DNA from: Dactylosporangium sucinum
Lineage (GTDB): Bacteria > Actinomycetota > Actinomycetes > Mycobacteriales > Micromonosporaceae
Length of the DNA: 47,651 bases
Assembly: GCF_014647515.1 (NCBI RefSeq)
Contig: NZ_BMPI01000054.1
Coordinates: 1-47,651 of the forward strand
Direction of reading: 5' to 3'
The position numbers were made by a program, and so were the translations under genes. Position 1 is the stretch's first letter. Every line of letters starts with the position of its first letter. The notes beneath the pieces are model-generated. The model saw nothing but the letters and a program-made list of their open reading frames with translations, was not told where the DNA came from and did not search any database. Of the stretch, positions 1-8,091 are shown in pieces.

Positions 1-140
1 CCTTCGACACTGAGCCGATGGTGACCGGCCCCTCCGCTTCGCTCCGGACCGGTCACGCGCCCTCCGCTTCGCTCCGGACGCGCGCCTTCGACACTGAGCC
101 GATGGTGACCGGCCCCTCCGCTTCGCTCCGGACCGGTCAC
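1..140 (-). repeat. Hairpin repeat cluster with GGAGCGAAGCGG core (family C)
   Basis: A unit of about 57 bp is present twice at a period of 84 bp (from 1 and from 85). A third, shorter copy of the core lies between them. Read on the minus strand, each contains CCGGAGCGAAGCGGAGG. The outer two are enclosed by perfect 8-bp arms GTGACCGG/CCGGTCAC (21-28 with 49-56; 105-112 with 133-140). The middle one has different arms of the CGCGC/GCGCG type. The TGA stop of nurA lies inside the first arm. The same core recurs four times between cydA and cydB with arms ATGAGCGG/CCGCTCAT. The left edge is cut by the window, so more copies may exist. Confidence 0.85.
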
Positions 141-1081
141 GCCGCGACCCGGGACAGCGCGCGGTGCAGCAGGCGGGCGTCGCCGAGCATGCTCCGCAGC
201 TTACGCTCCAGCCCGGCGATCGGAATCAGGTTCTGCGGCGCGCGGGGGTCCTTGTAGGCGGTCGACGCGAAGCGGGGGAGCGTCACCGTCGAGAGGTCGG
301 CGAGGGCCACCGCGTCGGCCGGGGCGAGGTCGGCCGAGCACTCGGCGCGGACCAGCCCGGTCCACGGCGAGCCGGCCGGCCCGGGCAGCCGCAGGTACCA
401 CGAGAACCGGTGCCAGGACGTGCCCAGCACGAACACCGGCGACCGCTGTCCACCGCGGAGCGCGGTGACGACGGCGGTCAGCTCGCTCTTGAGGTACTCC
501 TTCTGATGCGTCTTGATGTAGCCCAGCGTCCGCGGCAGGTGCGCCCGCTCCTGCAGCGGCCCGTCGACGATCAGCAGGTCGCCGTCGGTGCGCTCCTCGT
601 TCGACACCCCGACCTCGAGCGCCCGCATGTGCCGCTGGACGCCCAGGGCCAGGTCCTTCGGCTCGCCGCGGGCGACCCGGCGGGCCGGGTACCGGATGCT
701 GCCGGCCACGATCGGCGGCAGCGGGTCGAGCGGCGTGAACAGCCCCCGCTCGATCCGCGTGGTGGCCACCTGCGCCGCGCCCCGGTCGAGGTCGCAGCGC
801 ACGACGCCGGCCGCGTACGAGGCGGCGACGCCCGGGTGCGTGGTGCCCTCGTCGTCGGTGAGCCAGACGCGCGCGTCGACGCGCTGCACCCCGTCGACGA
901 TGAGCACCGTGCCGGGCGGCCGCACGCCGGCCGCGGCGTCGATCGGCCGCCACGCGGCCTCCGGCAGCTCGACGTCGGCCTGGATCTGGGCGCTGCTCTG
1001 CGCCTGCGGCCCGCCCGGGCCGTCGGTGGCCTCGAACGCGATGCCGTACGCCGGGTCCCAGGCGTCGACGTGCAGCTTCAC
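137..1081 (-). CDS. nurA: NurA-family DNA end-processing nuclease
   Basis: Predicted NurA-domain nuclease of 314 aa, the partner of HerA in archaeal-type DNA end resection. Visible landmarks fit the family: IVDG at 62-65 (first acidic metal ligand, D63), LIVDGPL at 170-176 (second acidic motif, D173) and GYIKTHQKEYL from 187 with a conserved-type lysine (K190). The GTG start overlaps the TGA of the rad50-like gene upstream as GTGA, so translation is probably coupled. It is the last gene of the herA-mre11-rad50-nurA operon. Its stop codon is embedded in the first arm of a hairpin repeat. The family assignment rests on motif order plus context; without the neighbours I would be less sure. Confidence 0.85.
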   Translation of the reverse strand: MKLHVDAWDPAYGIAFEATDGPGGPQAQSSAQIQADVELPEAAWRPIDAAAGVRPPGTVLIVDGVQRVDARVWLTDDEGTTHPGVAASYAAGVVRCDLDRGAAQVATTRIERGLFTPLDPLPPIVAGSIRYPARRVARGEPKDLALGVQRHMRALEVGVSNEERTDGDLLIVDGPLQERAHLPRTLGYIKTHQKEYLKSELTAVVTALRGGQRSPVFVLGTSWHRFSWYLRLPGPAGSPWTGLVRAECSADLAPADAVALADLSTVTLPRFASTAYKDPRAPQNLIPIAGLERKLRSMLGDARLLHRALSRVAA

Positions 1082-3555
1082 AGGCCCACCCGCTCGATGC
1101 GCGCGGTCCGGGCGTCGCGCCGGACCTCGAACCGGACCGGGATCCGCTCGGCGAGCGCCCCGACGTGCGTGACGACGCCGACCATCCGGTCGCCGCGGGC
1201 GGCCAGGTTCTCCAGCGTCGCCGCCACGGTGTCGAGGGTGGACGAGTCGAGCGTGCCGAAGCCCTCGTCGAGGACGATCGATTCGAGGCTGGCGGCCGCC
1301 GTGGACATCCCGGCCAGCTGGTCGGAGAGCGCCAGCGCGAGCGCGAGCGACGCCTGGAACGTCTCGCCGCCGGACAGCGTGCGCACCGCCCGCCGCAGGC
1401 CCGCGTCGTGGTGGTCGACGACGAAGAACTCGCCCTTCTCGTGGACCAGGTCGTACTGGCCGTTGGAGAGCTCCCGCAGCGTGCGGGAGGCGCCGTCGAC
1501 GAGCGTGTCGAGCGCCTCGGCGAGCAGCCACCGCTCGAAGCGGTCGGCCCGCAGGTGCTGGGCGAGCGCCCGGGCGACCTGGCTCTCCTTGGCGACGTCG
1601 TCGCGCTGCTCGCGGATGCGCTCGGCGTCCTTGCGCCGCTCCTCGATCCGCCGCCGGCTCGCGTCGGCGCGCTCCAGGGCGACCGCCGCGTCGCGGGCCG
1701 GGTCGGCGCCGGGCGCCGGCAGGCCGGCGTCGGTGAACAGGGTGCGTAACTCGTCGCGCACCTCGGTGACCCGCCGCTCGGCGGCGTGCAGCTCGTCGAC
1801 CGCGGCCTGCCGGCCGGCCCGCCGGCGGCCCGCCTCGCCGGTCGCCCAGGCGGCGAGCGTGCCCCACGCGTCGGCGAGGTCGTCGCGGTTGGCCGGCGGC
1901 GGCGCGAACGCGGCGAGCGCGTCGCGGGCGGTGTCGAACGCGCGCCAGGCCGACCGCAGCTTCTCCTCGGCCCGGTCGGCGGTCGTGCCCGCCTTGCGGT
2001 GCGCGTCGCGGGCCCGCCGCACGTCGGCACCGGCCTTCTCCAGTCCACTCTGGATGGACGCGATCGCGTCGAGCTCGCGGCGCAACGCGTCGGGCTCCGG
2101 CGCGCCGTCGAGTGCCGTGTCCAGGGCCGTCAACCGGGCGTCCACCTGCTCCGCGTGGGCCTTGGCCGCGGCGAGCGCCCGGTCGGCGTCCCGCGCGGCG
2201 CGGTCCCGGTCCTCGACCGCCGAGGCGGCCGCGTCGCTGCGCTTCCGGGCGGCGTCCCCGGCGACCCGCAGCGCGGCGACCGCCGAGTCGTGCGGCGCCT
2301 CCGGCACCTCGTGGACGGTCTGCGTGCACACCGGGCACGCCTCGCCGGCCGTCAAGAAGGGCCGCAGGGCCATCGCCCGATCGACGGCCATCGCCGCCTG
2401 GTAGGCCTCGCGGGCGGCCTCCAGCGCGGCGAGGGCGTCGGCGGCCTGCATCCGCGCTTCCGCCAGAAGCCCCGCCGCGGAGGTGTGTTGCCGGGTGGCC
2501 TCGGCAACAGCGGAACGCACCGAAGCCGCCTCGGCCGCCAGCCGCGAACGTTCGGCGTGCGTGTCGAGCAGCCGGCGCAGCGCCGCCGCGTCGCCGGCCG
2601 CCTGGAGCTCGCCGCGCAGCTTCTCCTCGGCCTCCTCGGCCGCGCGGGCGGCGTCGAGCGCCCCGGTGACGGCCTCGCGGGCGGTGGCGGCGGCCGCGGC
2701 GAGCGTCGCCGCCTCGCCGGGCACCGCGACCCCGGCCAGCCGCTCGATCTGCGCGTCGAGGTCGGCGAGCGCGCCGGCGGCCTGGCCGGCGAGCCGGCCC
2801 GCGTCGGCGAGCTGCGGCGCGATGCGGTCGGCCGCGGTGCCGAGGCCGGCGAGCGCCGCGACCCGGGCGACGGCGGCGGCCAGTGCCTCGTCGCCGGTGT
2901 CCGAGAGCGCGCTCAGCTGGTCGTCGAGGATCTTCAGCTTGGCTTCGGCAGCGGTACCGAGGGCGGTCGCCCGCTCCCGGATCTGCCCGTACACGTCGAG
3001 GCCCAGCAGGTTGACCAGGATCTTCTGCCGCTCGGCCGGCTTGGCGTGCAGGAACGCCGCGAACTCGCCCTGCGGGAGTACGACGCACTTGGTGAACTGC
3101 TCGTACGGCAGGCCGACGACGGTCTGGACCGCCTCGTCGACCTCGCTCGCGGTACCGGCGAGGACCGTGCCGATGTCGTCCCCGGTGAGGCCCGTGTCGA
3201 ACTTGCCCAGGTCGAAGCCGTGGGGGAGGGCCTCAAGCCCGGCGTGCTTCGTGGTGACCGCGCCCTTGGCGTCGCGGCGGACCACGCGGGCCAGCACGTA
3301 CCGCACCCCGGCCGACTCGAACACCAGCCGCACCCGGGCCTCGGCCGCCGACGGGGCGAGCGCGTTGGCGATGGCCCGCCGGTCGCCCCACCGGGGGACG
3401 GTGCCGTAGAGGGCGAAGCAGATTGCATCGAGGACCGTCGACTTCCCGGCGCCGGTCGGGCCGACGAGGGCGAAGAAGTCGGTGTCGGTGAAATCGACGG
3501 TCGTCGGCTCCCGGAAGACCGTGAAGCCGTCGAGGTCGAGCCGGATGGGCCTCAC
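1078..3555 (-). CDS. sbcC: Rad50/SbcC-type SMC ATPase
   Basis: ATPase subunit of an Mre11-Rad50 (SbcCD) complex, 825 aa. Walker A (GPTGAGKS) is near residue 33. Long Ala/Arg/Glu-rich coiled-coil arms follow, and a zinc-hook CPVC sits at 407-410, almost exactly mid-protein. The ABC signature LSGGE and the Walker B/D-loop region IVLDEGFGTLD are near the C terminus. The order head, coil, hook, coil, head is complete. Start is GTG, overlapping the sbcD stop as GTGA; the 3' end overlaps nurA the same way. It is somewhat shorter than E. coli SbcC (about 1050 aa), nearer to archaeal Rad50 (about 880 aa), so the coiled coils are short. Expected to act with the upstream nuclease subunit on DNA ends and hairpins. 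Confidence 0.95.
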   Translation of the reverse strand: MRPIRLDLDGFTVFREPTTVDFTDTDFFALVGPTGAGKSTVLDAICFALYGTVPRWGDRRAIANALAPSAAEARVRLVFESAGVRYVLARVVRRDAKGAVTTKHAGLEALPHGFDLGKFDTGLTGDDIGTVLAGTASEVDEAVQTVVGLPYEQFTKCVVLPQGEFAAFLHAKPAERQKILVNLLGLDVYGQIRERATALGTAAEAKLKILDDQLSALSDTGDEALAAAVARVAALAGLGTAADRIAPQLADAGRLAGQAAGALADLDAQIERLAGVAVPGEAATLAAAAATAREAVTGALDAARAAEEAEEKLRGELQAAGDAAALRRLLDTHAERSRLAAEAASVRSAVAEATRQHTSAAGLLAEARMQAADALAALEAAREAYQAAMAVDRAMALRPFLTAGEACPVCTQTVHEVPEAPHDSAVAALRVAGDAARKRSDAAASAVEDRDRAARDADRALAAAKAHAEQVDARLTALDTALDGAPEPDALRRELDAIASIQSGLEKAGADVRRARDAHRKAGTTADRAEEKLRSAWRAFDTARDALAAFAPPPANRDDLADAWGTLAAWATGEAGRRRAGRQAAVDELHAAERRVTEVRDELRTLFTDAGLPAPGADPARDAAVALERADASRRRIEERRKDAERIREQRDDVAKESQVARALAQHLRADRFERWLLAEALDTLVDGASRTLRELSNGQYDLVHEKGEFFVVDHHDAGLRRAVRTLSGGETFQASLALALALSDQLAGMSTAAASLESIVLDEGFGTLDSSTLDTVAATLENLAARGDRMVGVVTHVGALAERIPVRFEVRRDARTARIERVGL

Positions 3556-4697
3556 TGGGACACCACCTCGTCGTGCAGCCGGTGGAACAGGGCCACGGTC
3601 GCGTCGTCGGCGTGCCCGCGCTGGGACAGGTAGTCGGCGAACAGCTCGCCGGCCGAGCGCCCGGCCCGGGCCGGCTCCGAACCGCCGGCGGAGCGCGGGT
3701 CCGGCAGCAGCTTGGGGTCGATGCGGACCTCAAGGGCCTTCGGCAACAGCTCCTGCACCTCCTCGCGCAGGCCCGCCCGCGGCTTCTCCTGCACGTACAC
3801 CCGCAGCCACGCATCCCCGGTGTCCAGTGTGGACAGCTGCTCCAGCGTGCCCCGGACGGTCCGCAGCGGGGTCTTCACCGGCAGGGTGACCTCCCGCGCG
3901 TGCGCCGCGGTCGTCGCGGTGACGTCGACGACGACGGCGGTGGAGAGGTTCTCCTCCTCGCCGAAGTCGATCGGGAGCGGGCTGCCGCTGTACCGGATCG
4001 GGCAGGGGCCGTTGACGGACTGCGCGCGGTGCAGATGGCCGAGCGCCACGTAGTGGGCCGACGACGGGAACACGCTGGCGGGCACCGCGTAACCCATGAT
4101 CGTGTGCGCCTCCCGCTCGCCGCCACCCATCGTGGCGCCGATGACGGTCAGGTGCGCGGTGATCAGGTTGACCGTGTCGCCGCCGAAGCCCTTGGTCAGC
4201 GCGCTGAGCAGGTCGCCGATGTGCTGGGGATAGGACTGGGCGTTCTCGGCGGCGGAGAGCTCGAACATCTCGGCGGCGCGGACGGCGTACCGCTGCGAGA
4301 CGAACGGCAGCGCCGCGAGCCGCCACTGCTCGCCGTCCTTTGTCGTGCCGGCCAGCATGAGGTCGTCGGGCTTGCCGATCGCGCCGCGGATGGTGATGCC
4401 GGCCGCGTCCGCCCACGGGCGCAGCGCGTCGAGGGCCGCGCCGTTGTCGTGGTTGCCGCCGATGACGACCACCTCGGCGCTCTTTCGCAGCGCCGACAGG
4501 CCCCGCGTCACGATTTTCACCGACTCGGCGGTCGGCGTGGCCCCGTCGTACAGGTCGCCGGCGACGATGACCAGGTCGGGCTGCTCGGCCTTGGCGACCT
4601 CGACGAGCGCGTTGATCGCCGCGATGTGGTCGGCGGCCCGGGACTGTCCCTTGAGGACCTTGCCGACGTGCCAGTCCGAGGTGTGCAGGATCCGCAC
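3552..4697 (-). CDS. sbcD: Mre11/SbcD-type nuclease subunit
   Basis: Calcineurin-type phosphoesterase of 381 aa. All nuclease motifs are visible: HTSDWH (D8, H10), AGDLYD (D48), GGNHDN (N82-H83-D84), ITAHL, and GHLHRA. A C-terminal capping domain follows, expected to contact the Rad50-like coiled coil. The GTG start at 4697 is chosen because the next residues RILHTSDWH begin the family directly and AAGGGG lies upstream; the open frame extends further but only as a shadow of herA. It lies 17 bp after herA and overlaps sbcC by GTGA. It supplies the Mn-dependent nuclease of the MR complex. Confidence 0.95.
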   Translation of the reverse strand: MRILHTSDWHVGKVLKGQSRAADHIAAINALVEVAKAEQPDLVIVAGDLYDGATPTAESVKIVTRGLSALRKSAEVVVIGGNHDNGAALDALRPWADAAGITIRGAIGKPDDLMLAGTTKDGEQWRLAALPFVSQRYAVRAAEMFELSAAENAQSYPQHIGDLLSALTKGFGGDTVNLITAHLTVIGATMGGGEREAHTIMGYAVPASVFPSSAHYVALGHLHRAQSVNGPCPIRYSGSPLPIDFGEEENLSTAVVVDVTATTAAHAREVTLPVKTPLRTVRGTLEQLSTLDTGDAWLRVYVQEKPRAGLREEVQELLPKALEVRIDPKLLPDPRSAGGSEPARAGRSAGELFADYLSQRGHADDATVALFHRLHDEVVSQ

Positions 4698-4714
4698 CCG
4701 GTGTGCCCCTTTCC

Positions 4715-6484
4715 TTAGAACGGGATGTCGTCGTCGGAGATGCCGCCCGCGCCGACCCGGGCCACTACCGCGAACGGGTCGCCGCCCTGCACGAGCGAGC
4801 GCAGCGTCGCGGCCGGGGGCGGCCCCGCCTCGCCGGGCCGGGTGGCCCACGACGGGAACGGGAACTCGATGCACAGCGGCACCGGGATCTCCGGCTGTGA
4901 GACGAACATGGTGCCGGGCTTGGCCAGCAGGGCCCGCTGCCGCTGCGCGGGCGGGAGGAAGCCGTACTCCGGGCGCGAGGCCTCGGCCGGGTCGAGCCGC
5001 CCGACCACCCGGACCGCCGAGTTGGCCACGATCCGCCGCTCGACCTCGCTGGCGGTCTGCTGCGCGCCGATGAGCACGACGCCGAGGGACCGGCCCCGCT
5101 CGGCGATGTCGAGCAGCACCTCCTTGATCGGGCTCGTGCCGTCCCGCGGCGCGTACTTGTTCAGCTCGTCGAGCACCACGAACAGCAGCGGCTTGGCGGT
5201 GCCGGCCTTCTCCTTGCGCTCGAACTCGGTGCGCAGGGTGACGCCGACCACGAACCGCTGCGCGCGGTCCGGCAGGTTGTGCAGGTCGACCACGGTCACC
5301 TGGGCGCTCTCGGCGGTGTTGATCTGGTGCGGCTTGCGGGTCGCGAGGTCGCCGCGGATCAGCCGGGACAGGTCCTTCTTGCTGCCGATGAGCCGCCGCG
5401 CGAACGCGTTGACGGTGCCGAGGCCGATGGAGCTGCCCGCCCACTGGCCGCGGGTCGAGTCGTCGTTGAGCTGCTCGACGACGAAGTCGACCAGGTCCGC
5501 GTACGAGTTGATGCGGGTGCCGTCGATCGCGACCCCGCCCTCGGCCGGCTGGGCGATGCGGGCGAGATGCGCGGTGACGGAGTGGACGACCATCGTGTAC
5601 TGCTGGCGTTCGTCGTCGGCGTCGGCGAACACGTAGGGCAGGAGCCGATCGGCGCAGAACTCCTGGAGCGTCCAGTAGAAGGCGTCCACGCCCGACAGCC
5701 GGCTGCTGACGTCGGGGGTACCGCTGGCGTCGCCCGCCCGCGGCGGCGCGTAGACGCGCACGTCGGGGAAGGGGCCGGCGACCAGGCCGAGCCGCGCGTA
5801 GGCGTCCTCGGTCGCCCGGTCGAGCCGCGCGTTGGGGTGGTCGAGGAAGAGCAGGTCCTCGCCCTTGACGTTGAAGATGAGCGCCCTGGTGTTGGCGGTC
5901 TCCCCGGCGCCGCCGAGGACGCCGGAGCGGAACACGGAGTACAGCAGGAACGTCGCGAAGCTCGTCTTCGTGGCGACGCCGGAGATCCCCGAGATCGACA
6001 CGTGGGCGCCCCGCGTGCCGTCGAGGAAGTCGGCGTTGAGGAACATCGGCGCGCCGTCGCGGCCGAAGCCCATCGGGATCGTGCGCTCCATGCGGTCGAA
6101 GTACAGGGCGCCGGCCCGCGCGTCGCCGCGCGCCCGGTGCACGAGCGCGCCGGGGGTCGGCGGCACGTAGACCTCCGGGTCGACCCGCGTGGTGGTGATC
6201 TCGGCCGCCTCCTGGATGGTCGCGGGCAGCGTGCCGTCGGCGACCAGGAAGACGTCGGAGTCGAACACCACGCCCTCGTGCCGGGCGCGCACGGCGGTCA
6301 CGACGCCGGCGATCGTGACGGGGTCGTGCTCGGGGAGGTCACGCTTGGTGACGACGACGTCGTCGAGTTGCAGGTACGCCCCGTCCTCGACGGCCACCCA
6401 GAACGTCAGCGGGGTGGCGTCGGCGGTACCGAGGACGCGCCCGACGATCGGACCGTCACCCTCGGCTGCCGTCTCGTCCTCCAT
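4715..6484 (-). CDS. herA: HerA-type hexameric DNA translocase ATPase
   Basis: HerA/FtsK-superfamily ATPase of 589 aa. An N-terminal beta-rich region (about 11-100) fits the HAS-barrel of HerA. The nucleotide-binding loop reads GISGVATKTS (166-175), an unusual form in which Ala-Thr replaces the Ser-Gly normally preceding the Lys. Walker B is VVLDELN with D439-E440. The following LIGAQQTASEV and VRVVGRLDP stretches are HerA-like sensor and arginine-finger regions. ATG at 6484 is chosen because GGGGG lies 7 nt upstream; another ATG at 6502 is in frame. It is first in an operon with sbcD, sbcC and nurA, which fixes the role: ring translocase driving the NurA nuclease. Confidence 0.88.
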   Translation of the reverse strand: MEDETAAEGDGPIVGRVLGTADATPLTFWVAVEDGAYLQLDDVVVTKRDLPEHDPVTIAGVVTAVRARHEGVVFDSDVFLVADGTLPATIQEAAEITTTRVDPEVYVPPTPGALVHRARGDARAGALYFDRMERTIPMGFGRDGAPMFLNADFLDGTRGAHVSISGISGVATKTSFATFLLYSVFRSGVLGGAGETANTRALIFNVKGEDLLFLDHPNARLDRATEDAYARLGLVAGPFPDVRVYAPPRAGDASGTPDVSSRLSGVDAFYWTLQEFCADRLLPYVFADADDERQQYTMVVHSVTAHLARIAQPAEGGVAIDGTRINSYADLVDFVVEQLNDDSTRGQWAGSSIGLGTVNAFARRLIGSKKDLSRLIRGDLATRKPHQINTAESAQVTVVDLHNLPDRAQRFVVGVTLRTEFERKEKAGTAKPLLFVVLDELNKYAPRDGTSPIKEVLLDIAERGRSLGVVLIGAQQTASEVERRIVANSAVRVVGRLDPAEASRPEYGFLPPAQRQRALLAKPGTMFVSQPEIPVPLCIEFPFPSWATRPGEAGPPPAATLRSLVQGGDPFAVVARVGAGGISDDDIPF

Positions 6485-6564
6485 GGTCGACCCCCAGTAC
6501 ATGTGTTCGCCTGTGCATCGTGCCTCAAGACCACCAGCGGGTCGAAGCCACCACGCCATCGGGG

Positions 6565-6668
6565 TGTGGATTCACGTTCGGAAATACGGGCAAATGCGGA
6601 TGCAACACGCCCTTGTCCACAGGGATGTGGCGGGTTGTCCACAGGCATGTGGATACCGCTGTGGATGG
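6565..6668 (+). promoter_or_regulatory. DnaA-box-like cluster with 22-bp direct repeat
   Basis: The herA/reductase gap holds two perfect TTGTCCACA sequences at 6613-6621 and 6635-6643. That is the preferred DnaA box of high-GC actinomycetes. Three partial boxes on the other strand (TGTGGAT) lie at 6565, 6648 and 6660. The two perfect boxes belong to an 18-nt direct repeat, TTGTCCACAGGNATGTGG, at a period of 22 bp. Each is also an interrupted palindrome (CCACA-N4-TGTGG). It could be a DnaA titration or regulatory site, or an operator for the herA operon that merely resembles a DnaA box. It is not near any dnaA/dnaN gene. Confidence 0.5.
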
Positions 6669-6672
6669 CGGG

Positions 6673-7368
6673 CTATCGGCAGTACCGCAGGATCAGCTGG
6701 CCCTCGGCAAGCAGGGCGTGACGGAGCGTGAGCTCTTGGGGGGCCGGGATCGGGGGCCCGGCGGTGATCCGGCCGGCGCCCGGACCGGCGAGCAGCGGGG
6801 ACACGGTGAGGCACAGCTCGTCGACGAGGCCGGCTGCGGTGAGTGACCCGAAGAGGTGGGGGCCGCCCTCGCTGAGGATGCTGCGAAGGCCGCGCTCGCG
6901 CAGCTTGCCGACGGCTCCGGGGAGGTCGCCGGCCGGGGTGATGATGTCGGCCACTCCGGTCAGGTGGTCCGCCCGGCTGTCGGTGATCACGATCGGGCGG
7001 ACCGGGGCGTCGGCGAGCGCCGGGTGGGCCGGGTCGAGGTCGGCGCGGCCGGAGACGACGACGAGCACCGGATACTCCGGCTTGCCGTGCGCCGCGCGCC
7101 ATGCGCGGCGCTCGTCGTCGAGGCGCAGGGCGCGGTAGCCCTCGTCGCGCAGCGTGCCGGCGCCGACCAGGAGGGCGTCGCACAGCATGCGCAGGATGCC
7201 GAAGGCCCGCTTGTCGGCCGGGCCGGAGAGCTTTTCTGATCTGCCCTCGACGGTGCCGGCGCCGTCGAGGCTCGTCACGAAGTTCAGCCGCAGCCACGGG
7301 GTGCGCGGCTCGGTGTAGAGGGCGACGAGGTCCGGGTCCGGGTCGTGGGACGGCCAGAGTTGCTGCAC
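6673..7368 (-). CDS. RibD C-terminal/dihydrofolate reductase-like pyrimidine reductase family protein
   Basis: Stand-alone reductase domain of 231 aa, related to the C-terminal half of RibD. The N-terminal LNFVTSLDG (near 29-36), LSGPADKRAF followed by LLVGAGTLRDEGY, and LSEGGPHLFGSL are typical of the family and line the NADPH and substrate pockets. No deaminase domain is attached. True substrate is unknown: members act in riboflavin synthesis or in poorly defined reductions, and no rib genes are nearby. The GTG start at 7368 lies 6 nt after a TAAAGT -10-like hexamer (7380-7375) with no Shine-Dalgarno, so the mRNA may be leaderless. That hexamer overlaps the stop codon of the small ORF upstream. 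Confidence 0.8.
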   Translation of the reverse strand: MQQLWPSHDPDPDLVALYTEPRTPWLRLNFVTSLDGAGTVEGRSEKLSGPADKRAFGILRMLCDALLVGAGTLRDEGYRALRLDDERRAWRAAHGKPEYPVLVVVSGRADLDPAHPALADAPVRPIVITDSRADHLTGVADIITPAGDLPGAVGKLRERGLRSILSEGGPHLFGSLTAAGLVDELCLTVSPLLAGPGAGRITAGPPIPAPQELTLRHALLAEGQLILRYCR

Positions 7369-7377
7369 CCGCCGACT

Positions 7378-7497
7378 TTACTCGCCGGGTGGCCCGGTCA
7401 CCGGCGGTGTCGGCTGGGGCTCGCGGTGCTGGCAGTCGCAGTGGTTGCCGCCCGGGCACTCCTCGTGCCGTTTCTCGCGACACGCTGGGCAGATCAC
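7378..7497 (-). CDS. Small Cys/His-rich (zinc-ribbon-like) protein, 39 aa
   Basis: Short ORF starting GTG and ending TAA 9 bp before the reductase gene. The predicted 39-aa protein begins VICPACREKRHEEC and contains five Cys and several His (CPAC, then EEC, HCDCQH), a pattern that suggests a zinc-binding fold. A Pro-rich tail follows. There is no strong Shine-Dalgarno and no upstream in-frame start, so expression is unproven. I think it is real because the Cys/His spacing is not what random GC-rich frames give. It may share transcription with the reductase, although that gene seems to have its own promoter. Confidence 0.5.
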   Translation of the reverse strand: MICPACREKRHEECPGGNHCDCQHREPQPTPPVTGPPGE

Positions 7498-7545
7498 GTG
7501 TTCAGGGTGCGCCGCCGGTTCCCGGCGGTCAAGAATGACTGCACC

Positions 7546-8091
7546 ATGGCGCGCTTGATCTACCAACTCCGGATCGTCCTCGACGGCGTCACCCCGCCGG
7601 TCTGGCGGCGAGTGCTCGTGCCCGGCGGCTTCACCCTCGACCGGGTCCACCGGGTGGTGCAGTTCGCGATGGGCTGGGGTGACCGGCACCTGCACGTGTT
7701 CGACGCGGACGGTGTCCAGTACGGCGTGCCCGACCCCGACGGCCTCCTCGAGGTGCGCGACGAGCTGGACGTGCGCCTGGACGCGGTCGCGCAGCTGGGT
7801 TCCCGGCTGCGCTACACGTACGACTTCGGCGACTGGTGGGAGCACGAGATCGTCGTGGAGGACGTGATGCCGGCCGAGCTCGACATCCGCTATCCGATGT
7901 GCGTCGGCGGCGAGCGTGCCTGCCCGCCGGACGACGTGGGCGGTCCGGAGGGCTACCGCGACTTCCTCGCGGCGTACGGCGACCCGACGCATCCGGAGCA
8001 CGTGGCGATGCGCGAGTGGCTGGCGAAGGACTTCGACCCGGTGGCGTTCGACGCCGCCCGCGCGACGGCCCTGCTGCGCCGCATGACCTGA
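7546..8091 (+). CDS. Plasmid pRiA4b ORF-3 family protein
   Basis: Protein of 181 aa with the family hallmarks: an N-terminal beta strand LRIVLDGVTPPVWRRV, then HRVVQFAMGWGDRHLHVF, then YTYDFGDWWEHEI and a C-terminal helical segment with GGPEGY. The family is widespread on plasmids and chromosomes, soluble, and has no established biochemical function. The gene is alone, divergent from the reductase and small ORF. No clear Shine-Dalgarno precedes the ATG; AAGAAT lies 9 nt upstream and could be a -10 for a leaderless message. Identity of the family is secure, function is not. Confidence 0.85.
   Translation: MARLIYQLRIVLDGVTPPVWRRVLVPGGFTLDRVHRVVQFAMGWGDRHLHVFDADGVQYGVPDPDGLLEVRDELDVRLDAVAQLGSRLRYTYDFGDWWEHEIVVEDVMPAELDIRYPMCVGGERACPPDDVGGPEGYRDFLAAYGDPTHPEHVAMREWLAKDFDPVAFDAARATALLRRMT

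Noticed and set aside
1078..3088. Upstream extension of nurA into the sbcC region (983-codon frame)
   Set aside because: The extension is Arg/Ala-rich out-of-frame sbcC. The GTGA overlap at 1078-1081 gives a normal start.
4698..5444. Upstream extension of sbcD through herA
   Set aside because: It is herA in another frame. The family begins at RILHTSDWH, just after GTG 4697.
6565..6668. Chromosome origin oriC
   Set aside because: No dnaA, dnaN or recF nearby and only two perfect boxes; an actinobacterial oriC has many more.
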